A stretch of DNA of 64,000 nucleotides from Algivirga pacifica (lineage in GTDB: Bacteria; Bacteroidota; Bacteroidia; Cytophagales; Flammeovirgaceae), in the NCBI RefSeq assembly GCF_039543525.1, contig NZ_BAABJX010000055.1:23803-87802 (forward strand), in the 5' to 3' direction. Below, piece by piece: positions 45,350 through 53,732 of the stretch. Within the stretch, counting starts at the first letter, position 1; every line of letters starts with the position of its first letter. The position numbers and the translations under genes were made by a program. The notes below the pieces were generated by a model that saw only the letters and a program-made list of their open reading frames with translations, was not told where the DNA came from and did not search any database.

Positions 45350-46552
45350 ATGAAAATATTGGTCATCAACTCAGGGAGCTCCTCTATCAAATACCAACTT
45401 TTCGAAATGGCTACCACAGCAGTACTGTGCTCTGGTCTTGTAGAAAGGATTGGATTGGAAACGGGCTCTATTACCCATAAAGTCTTTGATGATAACGGTA
45501 ATGCTGAAAAGCACTCCCTAAAACTAACCATCCCAGATCATAAGGTAGGACTATCAGAAGTCGTAAAACTTTTGACCGATGATAAAATTGGTGTAATCGC
45601 TGATCCTACGGAAGTAAGTGCTGTAGGACACCGAGTAGTACACGGGGGAGAATATTTCAACGAAACTACGTTGATCACTCCTGAAGTAGAGGCCAAAATT
45701 GAAGAGGTAATTCCATTGGCTCCACTGCACAACCCTGCCAACCTACAAGGCATTAAGGTATGTACAGAGATCTTCTCTGATGCCAAGCAAGTTGCGGTAT
45801 TTGATACTGCCTTCCATCAGACGATGCCTGAAAGAGCTTATCGTTATGCCATCCCAGAGCACCTGTATCAGGAATTTGGTATCCGATCATATGGTATGCA
45901 CGGTACATCACATAAGTATGTATCCAGAGAAACCATCAAATACTTAGGATTGGAAGGTAAGGAAAGCCGTATCATTACTATTCACTTAGGAAATGGTTGT
46001 TCCATGTCAGCGGTAAAAGATGGTAAGTGTATCGATACCTCTATGGGCTTCTCTCCTTTGGATGGCTTGATTATGGGTACGCGTTCTGGTGACATCGACC
46101 CTGCAGTTATCTTCTTCCTAGAAGAAAAATTAAATATGACTCCTCCTGAGATCTACGACCTTCTAAACAAGAAGTCGGGTATGCTTGGTGTAACTGGTGA
46201 CAGTGATATGAGAGATATCGAAAGCCGCTTTATCGAAGGGGATGAGGCTGCCAAGAGAGGTCTTGACATGTATACTTATCGTATCAGAAAGTATATCGGT
46301 GCTTATATGGCTGCCCTGAATGGCTTGGATGCTATTGTCTTTACGGCCGGAGTAGGTGAGAATGACGCTGGGGCTCGTCGCCTAACTATGCAGGGTCTTG
46401 AAAACTTGGGTATCAAACTGGATCTGGAAAGAAATAATGTTCGCCCTGCCGACATTACTGAAATCCAATCGGATGATTCCAAGATTAAAATCCTGATCAC
46501 TCCGACTAATGAGGAACTGGAGATCGCTCAGCAAGCTATGAGCGTGATTTAG
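45350..46552 (+). CDS. ackA: Acetate kinase
   Basis: The 400-residue kinase turns acetyl phosphate and ADP into acetate and ATP. Family motifs are VINSGSSSIKYQLFE, GHRVVHGGE, AVFDTAFHQTMPERAY, GMHGTSHKYVS, ITIHLGNGCSMSAVKDG, TRSGDIDPAV and FTAGVGENDAGARR. The length is normal. The first heptad of a CAGTGAG array starts on the base after its TAG stop. Confidence 0.97.
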   Translation: MKILVINSGSSSIKYQLFEMATTAVLCSGLVERIGLETGSITHKVFDDNGNAEKHSLKLTIPDHKVGLSEVVKLLTDDKIGVIADPTEVSAVGHRVVHGGEYFNETTLITPEVEAKIEEVIPLAPLHNPANLQGIKVCTEIFSDAKQVAVFDTAFHQTMPERAYRYAIPEHLYQEFGIRSYGMHGTSHKYVSRETIKYLGLEGKESRIITIHLGNGCSMSAVKDGKCIDTSMGFSPLDGLIMGTRSGDIDPAVIFFLEEKLNMTPPEIYDLLNKKSGMLGVTGDSDMRDIESRFIEGDEAAKRGLDMYTYRIRKYIGAYMAALNGLDAIVFTAGVGENDAGARRLTMQGLENLGIKLDLERNNVRPADITEIQSDDSKIKILITPTNEELEIAQQAMSVI

Positions 46553-46728
46553 CAGTGAGCAGTGAGCAGTGAGCAGTGAGCAGTGAGATTGATACTTTAC
46601 TTGTATAATTGCTAGCCTAGCAGCTTTTAATTTTCAATTATTAATTTTCAATTTCTTACTGCTCACTATCTACTGTACATTGTTCACTGTACATTGATAA
46701 CTGTTCACTGATAACTGTCTACTGATTA
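46553..46728. repeat. Opposed 7-bp arrays between ackA and a lipoprotein gene
   Basis: The left arm at 46553-46587 is five perfect CAGTGAG units. The right arm at 46659-46728 is ten in-phase degenerate units of the form YTGNNNA (CTGCTCA, CTATCTA, CTGTACA, TTGTTCA, CTGTACA, TTGATAA, CTGTTCA, CTGATAA, CTGTCTA, CTGATTA). Between them is TTTTCAATTATTAATTTTCA. The array reaches into the 3' end of the next gene. Confidence 0.88.
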
Positions 46729-47558
46729 CTGCCTTGTGGGCATCCCACTTCAATTTTATAGGTTACTGCTGCCGCCGTCCCTTCTGCAGTATAATACTCT
46801 CTGGAAACCCAAGCATCATCTTGCAGTACATCTCTTGTCCTGCTGTCCAACACCTGAATTAGTGTCCCTTGCTCATTCTTTTCCATACGATATTTACTGA
46901 TTAATCGATGTTTGGCAGTATTCTCATATACTAACTTATAACTACCTAGTAATGCATCGATCACTTTCTCTTCTACTTCTGTAGAATCTGAGTTATAGAC
47001 GTATTCTATCTCTTCATACACTTCCTCATTAAGATACTTCACTTCTTCCTGTATCCGATCCTGTTCATCGAGTACGTACTCATGGGTGTAAATATCTCCA
47101 TCTCCTTTTTCTGTTCTGATGATTCTCCCCTTCTCATCAAAAAAGGACTTATACACTAACATTTCCTCTACTCTATAGCTGGTCAAGGTAATTTCCTTTA
47201 ATGTAATCCCATCGTCCCAGTATACTCTTTCTCTCGAGCTTAATAATCGTCCTCTCGGTGTGAATAATTCTTCTTTGACAGGCATCGCTTTTTCATTATA
47301 CGTATACCCCATCACTTCAGCATAATCATTCTTATTCCCATTACGAAAGTAATAAACAGAATCTGCTCCAAAAACATCCAAGTAGGTGGTGAGCGGATAC
47401 CCAGAAGTATTAATCTCTTCTGCAATACTGACACAGTTCCCTGCAAACAAATTCAATCCAGCTTTTTCTTCTAAAGCACCAATAAGATCTTCGGTTGAAC
47501 AACCCAGGAAAATCCCTGAACCCCAAAGGAAAAAAACGATATAAGTAATTCTTTTCAT
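46719..47558 (-). CDS. Lipoprotein of unknown function
   Basis: From the ATG at 47558 the product has 279 residues with a lipoprotein signal (MKRITYIVFFLWGSGIFLGC). The mature part has repeated strand motifs with Tyr and Glu (YEEIEYVYNSDSTEVEEKV, EKGDGDIYTHEYVLDEQDRI) that recall YD/RHS-type beta repeats, though the match is weak. The last codons (SNQ, then TAG) are encoded by heptad units, so the C-terminus may have been set by repeat insertion. Confidence 0.68.
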   Translation of the reverse strand: MKRITYIVFFLWGSGIFLGCSTEDLIGALEEKAGLNLFAGNCVSIAEEINTSGYPLTTYLDVFGADSVYYFRNGNKNDYAEVMGYTYNEKAMPVKEELFTPRGRLLSSRERVYWDDGITLKEITLTSYRVEEMLVYKSFFDEKGRIIRTEKGDGDIYTHEYVLDEQDRIQEEVKYLNEEVYEEIEYVYNSDSTEVEEKVIDALLGSYKLVYENTAKHRLISKYRMEKNEQGTLIQVLDSRTRDVLQDDAWVSREYYTAEGTAAAVTYKIEVGCPQGSNQ

Positions 47559-47781
47559 ATAATGATTAGGTTTTCGATAGTAGTGGTAAGTGCCTGTATG
47601 GAAATAGGTACTCAGAAAGAAAATCCATATTTCAGACAAGCCCTAAGGTATGGATTTCTACATTCATTTGCATAAATTAACTTGTATTACGAGTATAATA
47701 CAATTTTTTCATGCTTTTAGCATTGATACAATAAACTAACAGAACCAATAAGTTCTCAAACAAAATCAGATTACGACAACC

Positions 47782-48648
47782 ATGAGATCACCTAGACCTT
47801 GGAGAAAAATCATTTACGATGTTATTGATAACGAGAAGGATATCTACACACGCATTTTTGATGCATTTATGATGGGGCTTATCACCCTAAACGTAGTGGC
47901 TATTGTTCTTTCTTCTTATCAGTCCCTTTACAATACATATAAAGCAGAGTTTGAACTGTTTGAAAAAGTCTCTGTCATTATATTCACCATAGAGATTATC
48001 CTTAGGGTATTGGTCGCAGAGTATCATTACAATGAAAAGCGAACATTTCGGGCGGTAGCAAGGTATCTGGTATCCTTTGGATTCATCATTGACTTCCTGG
48101 CGATCCTACCGTTTTACCTGCCAATGCTTATTTCTATCGACTTACGTTTCTTACGAATGCTTCGTCTACTGCGTATGATTCGTTTATTCAAGATCACCCG
48201 CTACAGCGAGTCGGTAAGATCATTGGGAGATGCCATTTCTGAACGAAAAGATGAATTGCTGCTAACCGCTTTTCTAGGTTTAATGATGTTATTCCTTTCC
48301 GGTACCTTGATGTATTTTGTGGAACACGAAGCTCAACCGGAAGCTTTTCCGGACGTGCTCTCTTCCTTATGGTGGGCAGTCGCTACCCTTACGACGGTAG
48401 GATATGGAGATGTATACCCGATCACACCTTTCGGTAAATTTATAGCCGGCGCCATAGCCTTTCTGGGAGTCGGACTAGTGGCTTTGCCTACGGGTATCTT
48501 AAGTTCGGCCTTTATGGAAAGTCTAGCCAAGAAAAAGGCCAGACAAATGCAGAAAGAGCAAGAAGCAATCTTTGGTCAGCAATGTACTTGCCCTAATTGT
48601 GGGGAGAAAATAATGCTTGAGGAGACACCTGAGTTCTCCCAAAACTAG
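47782..48648 (+). CDS. Voltage-gated-type potassium channel with C-terminal Cys motif
   Basis: The 288-residue ion channel has six membrane spans. S4 at 118-142 carries regular arginines (LRFLRMLRLLRMIRLFK). The pore loop has the K+ filter TVGYGD at 205-210. The cytoplasmic tail is a short helix rich in K, Q and E, then CTCPNCGEK with C268, C270 and C273, which looks like half of a zinc ribbon. Zinc may be held between subunits of the tetramer; this is inference. It is transcribed alone. Confidence 0.9.
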   Translation: MRSPRPWRKIIYDVIDNEKDIYTRIFDAFMMGLITLNVVAIVLSSYQSLYNTYKAEFELFEKVSVIIFTIEIILRVLVAEYHYNEKRTFRAVARYLVSFGFIIDFLAILPFYLPMLISIDLRFLRMLRLLRMIRLFKITRYSESVRSLGDAISERKDELLLTAFLGLMMLFLSGTLMYFVEHEAQPEAFPDVLSSLWWAVATLTTVGYGDVYPITPFGKFIAGAIAFLGVGLVALPTGILSSAFMESLAKKKARQMQKEQEAIFGQQCTCPNCGEKIMLEETPEFSQN

Positions 48649-48654
48649 GAGAAT

Positions 48655-48745
48655 AAGGATGAAGGATAAAAGTAATAGGTAAAAGAGATGAGGTAGTTTA
48701 ATTTTCATCCTTTATCCTTTATCCTTCATCCTTCATCCTTCAACT
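48655..48745. repeat. Degenerate heptad hairpin between convergent genes (GGATGAA)
   Basis: The left arm has GGATGAA, GGATAAA, AGTAATA, GGTAAAA units. The right arm, read back, has GGATGAA, GGATGAA, GGATAAA, GGATAAA, GGATGAA. It fills the space between the channel and the acyltransferase and may serve as terminator. Confidence 0.8.
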
Positions 48746-48784
48746 TGATTGAAAACAAGCAGCCATCAAGCTAAGCTACACCAC

Positions 48785-49933
48785 TTATACCTTGATGACA
48801 ATATTCTTCTTATACAGATACCATACTGGCAAATACATCAGTACAATATAACTGATCGAGTAAGCGAAAGACGCTTCTGTTGGGGCTAACCAAGAAGCAT
48901 ATATATTTTGATAAATAAATGTCTTAAAAGCTACGCCATCTACTTTAATCGTCAACATCAGTCGAACGACTAATCCAGACAATACATAGGCCGCCATTGG
49001 ATTCAATCCAAATGCCTGAAAAGGCTTGATCCATTTTAGTCCAAGCTTTTTTACATCAATCAGCCAATAAGTGGTTGCTAAAGAAATCAAAGCCATACCT
49101 CCAGCATAAACTACATAAGAACTTGTCCAAAGGCTTTTATTGATCGGGAAGAAATAATCCCACCAGTTGCCTAGCGCCACCAATAATGCACCAGCGACAA
49201 ACATCCAAGCCACTTTTTCTTTCTCGTCCTTTTCCTTCTTGATCCAGGTACCTGTCAACGCACCCAATAATCCTGTTCCAATTGAAGGGAGCGTACTTAA
49301 CACACCTTCCGGATCCCAAGTCTCTTTCCACATATGCCCTTTTAATAGCAAATGATCTAACCATCCCGCCAAGTTTTTATTGGGATCTGACAAGTCAATT
49401 TGATCTACCCCAGGTACAGGGATTAAGGTCATCACCGCCCAATACGTCACCAGAATCACCAGCAACGCATTCAACTGCGCTCTCCAGGAAGTTTTCAAAA
49501 ACAAGAAAGCTACAATGAAGAATACGATACCAATACGCTGTAAAACGCCCGGAACACGAAAGCTAGCCAGTCCCTCTAGTGTAGGAAGATCTCCCTGCAA
49601 TAGCGTAAACAAAGCTTTGAACACAAAAGAGGATAATCCTAACAATAGCCCAATCGCTACTAGCTTAAAGCTTCTCCAGATTACTTTCCTAAGTACTATA
49701 GGATGTTGTTCTTTTCTATCTTTCACTCCAGACATAGAAAAGCTAACCGACACCCCTACAATAAAAAGAAAGAAGGGAAAGACCAGGTCAGTAGGTGTAC
49801 AACCATGCCAGGAAGCATGTTTTAGAGGAGCGTAAATATGGGACCAGCTGCCGGGATTATTCACCATAATCATACCCGCTACGGTGAGTCCCCGGAATAC
49901 ATCCAAAGAAAGTACTCTATTCGTAGTTTTCAT
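48785..49933 (-). CDS. NagX/HGSNAT-like membrane acyltransferase (DUF5009)
   Basis: The 382-residue membrane protein has about ten spans. It starts with the conserved block RVLSLDVFRGLTVAGMIMVN, then HASWHGCTPTDLVFPFFLF, which includes the conserved histidine and aspartate. It is related to heparan-alpha-glucosaminide N-acetyltransferase and to bacterial NagX. It probably acetylates a sugar across the inner membrane. It is transcribed alone, with no sugar-use genes nearby. Confidence 0.88.
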   Translation of the reverse strand: MKTTNRVLSLDVFRGLTVAGMIMVNNPGSWSHIYAPLKHASWHGCTPTDLVFPFFLFIVGVSVSFSMSGVKDRKEQHPIVLRKVIWRSFKLVAIGLLLGLSSFVFKALFTLLQGDLPTLEGLASFRVPGVLQRIGIVFFIVAFLFLKTSWRAQLNALLVILVTYWAVMTLIPVPGVDQIDLSDPNKNLAGWLDHLLLKGHMWKETWDPEGVLSTLPSIGTGLLGALTGTWIKKEKDEKEKVAWMFVAGALLVALGNWWDYFFPINKSLWTSSYVVYAGGMALISLATTYWLIDVKKLGLKWIKPFQAFGLNPMAAYVLSGLVVRLMLTIKVDGVAFKTFIYQNIYASWLAPTEASFAYSISYIVLMYLPVWYLYKKNIVIKV

Positions 49934-50254
49934 ATCATTGTCGTTTATTCGTTAGTTTTAGCGAAATAGTATTACCACCAACGCTGTGTTTATGAAAGCA
50001 AAATAGAGGGTCGTGAGATATAAAAAAAATAGCTTAGACGAATTCCCTGTTTACAGGGATAGAAAACAGGAAATCAATTATCAATAACAACCCTTCTGTT
50101 TTCGGGATAATTTACTTCGAGCAGAATTTATCGCTGACTGCTCACTAGAGTATTAATTATTTTTGTTTAATTATTTCTCTAAATTGTCTTAATCAAAAAA
50201 GTACCCTATTACTATAAAGTATAACAATATTTTTCTCACAACACTACTATCTAC
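49934..50254. other. Intergenic region between divergent genes
   Basis: No gene was found. A small hairpin-like pair (CCCTGTTTACAGGG) lies near 50044, and a short CTGCTCACT run near 50139 recalls the heptads at 46659. The rest is AT-rich. Confidence 0.4.
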
Positions 50255-51268
50255 ATGAATACCCTTCACCTATTTCGCTCAAGTTTCTGTATCTATTTCT
50301 TGAGTATTTTATTCATCAGCTGTCAACAAGAGCAAGACACCATCTCCATCTCACCAAAAATGTCTTCCGAGCTCCTTAGCGTTGGCTCACATATCGTAAC
50401 ACTAAAAAGCCAGATTGAAAATAAGGAACAACAAATCATCTCCGATCTGGGAGTTTGTTGGAGTTCCTCTCCAAACCCTACCATTTCGGATCACACCGCT
50501 AACAATGGAATATATGAAGAGGATTATGTCTATACGGTAATTGAAAGTCCAGAGATACAACCCAATTCAACTTACTATATAAGAGCATACCTCATTACCG
50601 GAGAAAACGTCATTTATGGCAATGAAATAGCCTTCACGTCAACAGAAACCGTAACAGACGTTGATGGCAATGTTTACCCCACAGTAAAGATCGGGGAACA
50701 ACTATGGATGATGGAAAACCTTAAAACTACCAAACTCAACGATGGCACTCCCATTGAATCACTTAATTATAATTCCGAATGGCGTAAGGCAGATATTGCC
50801 TTTTCTTGGTATAACTATAATAAGGCTTACGGAATTCTGTACGGAGCACTATACAATGGAAAGGCTATTCAATCAAATAAACTTGCTCCTGAGGGATGGC
50901 ATGTCCCAACAACCGATGAATGGAACATTTTGATTGAGCAATTAGGGGGTGAACAAATGGCGAGTAAGTACTTGAAATCTCATCGTGATGTAGCCTACGA
51001 CACAGATATATCTCCTACTCATAACTACAACTTAAACAGCAGTGGGTTCAGTGCCCGTATGGGAGGTTCCTCAGCACCTCGATTAGGAACATTCAAAGAA
51101 GTAAAGCAAGCAGGATATTGGTGGGCCTCAGATATGACTATTACAAAAGAAGACAAGCTTCTGCACTACTTTTGGATGCTTAATGGCAACTCCGTTGTAT
51201 TTCAAAGTGGCGCGTCAGAGAATTCCAGTTCTATGGTATATTTCTCGGTGCGTTGTGTTAAAAATTAA
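50255..51268 (+). CDS. FISUMP-domain lipoprotein
   Basis: The 337-residue lipoprotein has signal LSILFISC (cysteine near 23). A fibronectin-like segment follows at about 35-125 (LGVCWSSSPNPTISD, YYIRAYLITGENVIYGNEI). The C-terminal 200 residues match the Fibrobacter succinogenes major paralogous domain: VDGNVYPTVKIGEQLWMMEN, GWHVPTTDEWNILIEQLGG, SGFSARMGG and YFSVRCVKN. Such proteins lie on the cell surface; a binding role is likely but no ligand is known. Confidence 0.88.
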   Translation: MNTLHLFRSSFCIYFLSILFISCQQEQDTISISPKMSSELLSVGSHIVTLKSQIENKEQQIISDLGVCWSSSPNPTISDHTANNGIYEEDYVYTVIESPEIQPNSTYYIRAYLITGENVIYGNEIAFTSTETVTDVDGNVYPTVKIGEQLWMMENLKTTKLNDGTPIESLNYNSEWRKADIAFSWYNYNKAYGILYGALYNGKAIQSNKLAPEGWHVPTTDEWNILIEQLGGEQMASKYLKSHRDVAYDTDISPTHNYNLNSSGFSARMGGSSAPRLGTFKEVKQAGYWWASDMTITKEDKLLHYFWMLNGNSVVFQSGASENSSSMVYFSVRCVKN

Positions 51269-51290
51269 AAGATGATATAATCATCAACAT

Positions 51291-51327
51291 GAGGCTGTCT
51301 CAATCTGATAATTTGTAAGACAGCCTC
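51291..51327 (+). terminator. Terminator after the FISUMP gene
   Basis: GAGGCTGTCT pairs with AGACAGCCTC across a 17-base loop; the T run after it is weak. Confidence 0.6.
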
Positions 51328-51364
51328 ATTTACTTTTTCAATACTAAAACAATCCCAACTACTT

Positions 51365-51910
51365 ATGAAGACAATCACTCTCCAATACCTAAAAAGCATC
51401 GCACTAAGCATCATCTATTTAACATTAAGTATCAATGTGTTATTCTTCTCCCCTCATAAAGTCCCTCCCTTAGAAGAACTGCAAAGGGTAGAAATCGCCG
51501 GTGATGGTATTGCTTGTGTAAAAAGTGTAAAGAAGAATCCAAAGTACACCAAAATCCAAGGCACCTTTGATGAAAAAGAGATAAAGTCTTACGAAATGGG
51601 TACGGAGCGCTGCTTGCAAATATTTGATATCACCCCTTATTTCATTCGACTATCTCCCCAGCCAGACTCTTATACTGTTTATTTAGCAGAAGATAAAGCA
51701 CGCATTTTCGGAGAGGGATACACGATCTATCAAATAGAGGCTAATGGTAAAATACTCCTTCCTTACAAAGAATCTGCCGAGGCTATCCAAAAGCAGCTCG
51801 ATCTATTTTTATATATCAGTATCGGCTTTTTTAGTTTAATGGGAGTACTCTTAGTTGTCAATTTAAAAAAGTGGCTCTCAGAACCACCGACACAAAAGGT
51901 TATTCAATAA
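51365..51910 (+). CDS. Membrane protein of unknown function
   Basis: The 181-residue protein has one hydrophobic segment near the N-terminus (about 9-29) and one near the C-terminus (about 147-165, LYISIGFFSLMGVLLVVNL). The part between, about 115 residues, faces outside the cytoplasm. No known domain is recognised. It is 96 bp downstream of the FISUMP gene, after a hairpin. Confidence 0.65.
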   Translation: MKTITLQYLKSIALSIIYLTLSINVLFFSPHKVPPLEELQRVEIAGDGIACVKSVKKNPKYTKIQGTFDEKEIKSYEMGTERCLQIFDITPYFIRLSPQPDSYTVYLAEDKARIFGEGYTIYQIEANGKILLPYKESAEAIQKQLDLFLYISIGFFSLMGVLLVVNLKKWLSEPPTQKVIQ

Positions 51911-51927
51911 CTATAGCATAGTAGTTA

Positions 51928-51948
51928 AGACGCCCATGCTGGGCGTCT
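51928..51948. repeat. REP-like GC hairpin
   Basis: AGACGCCC-atgct-GGGCGTCT lies between two convergent genes. It resembles the short GC hairpin at 3877 (GGGCAACC...GGGGTCGCCC) in shape and in the following CTAC/CTCTAC. It may serve as terminator. Confidence 0.6.
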
Positions 51949-51961
51949 CTACAGATAAATA

Positions 51962-53047
51962 CTATCGCCTATTCTTCTTCTGCTTCACCACCTCCTTCAC
52001 CATTTTCCCAAACTGCTTCTGCTTCTTACGCTTCTCATGGTTACTCATCTGGTAATGCTCTGCTTCCCGCTGTAGTTTCAGGTAACTTTGATAACGATCC
52101 TCAGAGATCTTGCCTTCAGCAACCCCCTGCAGTACCGCACAATCAGGTTCATGCATATGGGTACAGTGCTTGAAACGACAATGCTCAGCCAGTTCGCTCA
52201 CTTCATAAAAGCTCTTTTGTAGCCCTTCTTCATCTGCCGTCACACCAAATTCACGCATCCCGGGAGTATCTACCAATATCCCTCCTTCCGGTAAAAACAA
52301 TAATTCTCTACTTACAGTCGTATGCTTCCCCTTACTATCGTAATGGCTTACCTCCTGTGTCACTTGCTGCTGACTTCCCAACAGACTATTGATTAAAGAG
52401 GACTTGCCTACTCCTGAAGAGCCTACAAAAGCAAAGGTCATCCCTTCTGTAATCATAGATTGTATTTCCTTCACACCACGGCCATCCACAATACTTGTCA
52501 CCACGATAGAAAGATCCTGCTGTATTTCCTTAAGTTGGTCCAGGTAAGGCTCAATATCAGCTACCAAATCCGCTTTATGTAAAATCACCACCGGCTTCAC
52601 CTGACTGCTATAGGCCTGTGTAATATACCGCTCCAGTCTTCGGGGACTGAAGTTTTCATTCAAGCTCTGCACAATAAAGAGTGTCTGAAGATTGGTACAG
52701 ATCACCTGCTCACTTCCGGATGCACCGGCAGATCTTCGACTAAACATCGTTTCTCTTTCCATGACTTCATGGATCAACACCTCCTGTTCATCCATAGGGC
52801 TAATCAAAACCCAGTCGCCTGTCTTGGGCAACTCAGAGGGAGTATCTGCCATAAAAAGCAGCTTTCCGATCAGTTGCCCTTTAAATGTTCCCTTTTCAGG
52901 AAGGATGATATCATAGTGATGCTTATGAGCCGCAATTACTCTACCTACCTGAAATCCTTGTGTATCTTGTTGTTGGAAAAACGTATTCCAACCCAATTGT
53001 TCTTTGGTGTAATTTTCCAATGTATTGAATATTTTCAAGCCTTTCAT
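51962..53047 (-). CDS. rsgA: Ribosome small subunit-dependent GTPase A
   Basis: The 361-residue circularly permuted GTPase checks late 30S ribosome maturation. An OB fold lies at the N-terminus (about 25-110). GTPase motifs occur in permuted order: G4 LHKADLV, then G1 GSSGVGKSSLINSL, then G3 DTPGMREFG. The C-terminal zinc motif is CRFKHCTHMHEPDC. A lysine/arginine-rich tail ends it (KMVKEVVKQKKNRR), longer than in most relatives. Confidence 0.95.
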   Translation of the reverse strand: MKGLKIFNTLENYTKEQLGWNTFFQQQDTQGFQVGRVIAAHKHHYDIILPEKGTFKGQLIGKLLFMADTPSELPKTGDWVLISPMDEQEVLIHEVMERETMFSRRSAGASGSEQVICTNLQTLFIVQSLNENFSPRRLERYITQAYSSQVKPVVILHKADLVADIEPYLDQLKEIQQDLSIVVTSIVDGRGVKEIQSMITEGMTFAFVGSSGVGKSSLINSLLGSQQQVTQEVSHYDSKGKHTTVSRELLFLPEGGILVDTPGMREFGVTADEEGLQKSFYEVSELAEHCRFKHCTHMHEPDCAVLQGVAEGKISEDRYQSYLKLQREAEHYQMSNHEKRKKQKQFGKMVKEVVKQKKNRR

Positions 53048-53072
53048 TTACCCATCACACTACCAACTAACT

Positions 53073-53179
53073 TTGTTGAATCGTTGAATCGTTGATTCGA
53101 GTTGAATTGTTAACTGAATTCGATAAACACCGAATATATCATGTGATGGATTTAACCAACCTGACGGTTATTTATTCAA
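53073..53179. repeat. Composite repeat: family A left arm joined to a family B end
   Basis: From 53073 to about 53120 the sequence matches the left arm of family A copy 1 (GTTGAATCG, GATTCGAGTTGAATTGTT). From 53163 to 53179 it matches the terminal repeat of family B (GACGGTTATTTATTCAA). The matching right arm of A and the rest of B are absent. This is a relic of two repeats in one place. Confidence 0.7.
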
Positions 53180-53314
53180 CCTTAAGAAAGGCGTGTATTT
53201 TAAAATAAGAATAGATGTCATGTATGGACACGACAAAGAGGCACAGTAAAAATACTGTGATATACTAGGAAGGATGAGGTTATCTCATAACTGTCAGAAA
53301 AAACATTCTCAAAT

Positions 53315-53394
53315 GGAGAAAGGATGAAGGATAAAGGAATACAACCCTATATCAAGATTAATATTCCTTCATCCTTTCTCCTTCAACGTTAAAA
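53315..53394. repeat. Heptad hairpin (GGAGAAA GGATGAA GGATAAA)
   Basis: The left arm at 53315-53340 reads GGAGAAA, GGATGAA, GGATAAA, GGAAT. The right arm, read back from 53391, is GGAGAAA, GGATGAA, GGAAT. The arms thus differ by exactly one heptad. The 53048-53732 interval holds this hairpin, the composite repeat and the rpsA promoter and leader, and no gene. Confidence 0.85.
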
Positions 53395-53572
53395 ACATAC
53401 ATCCTTGAATGAATGTCTTTTTCACCTGAAGCATGAGATAGCCTCATTACGCAATAGCGGACTCGATATGTAGCATAAAGAATGTCATATACCCAAAGAT
53501 ATATTTTTATGATTTTTTACAGAAAAAATAAAACAGAAAAGACGTTAATATAGTATTACACACTGATTCCTA

Positions 53573-53603
53573 TTGGTAAATACTAATAATATCCCTACCT
53601 TTG
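53573..53603 (+). promoter_or_regulatory. rpsA promoter
   Basis: A -33 TTGG at 53573-53576 and a -7 TACCTTTG at 53596-53603 are separated by 19 bases. This is the best match to the Bacteroidota consensus in the window, as expected for a strongly expressed gene. Confidence 0.75.
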
Positions 53604-53606
53604 CAC

Positions 53607-53706
53607 GCTAATAATCTTCTTTCTGGGCATATCTCTCAGAAAATGCAAGGGTTATTAGCTTTAATGTTTCACTAAAATCTCTGTGTTATTGGCGCGGACA
53701 CCGAGA
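53607..53706 (+). promoter_or_regulatory. Structured 5' leader of rpsA
   Basis: The predicted leader of about 125 nt can form a hairpin: GCTAATAA (53607-53614) pairs with TTATTAGC (53652-53659), and TTTCTG (53620-53625) pairs with CAGAAA (53637-53642) within it. A second, weaker hairpin joins CTCTGTGT with ACACCGAGAG (53679-53706). Autogenous control by S1 is known in Enterobacteria; its presence here is inference. Confidence 0.5.
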
Positions 53707-53732
53707 GTAAGATAGCGCTTAAGCATATTATA

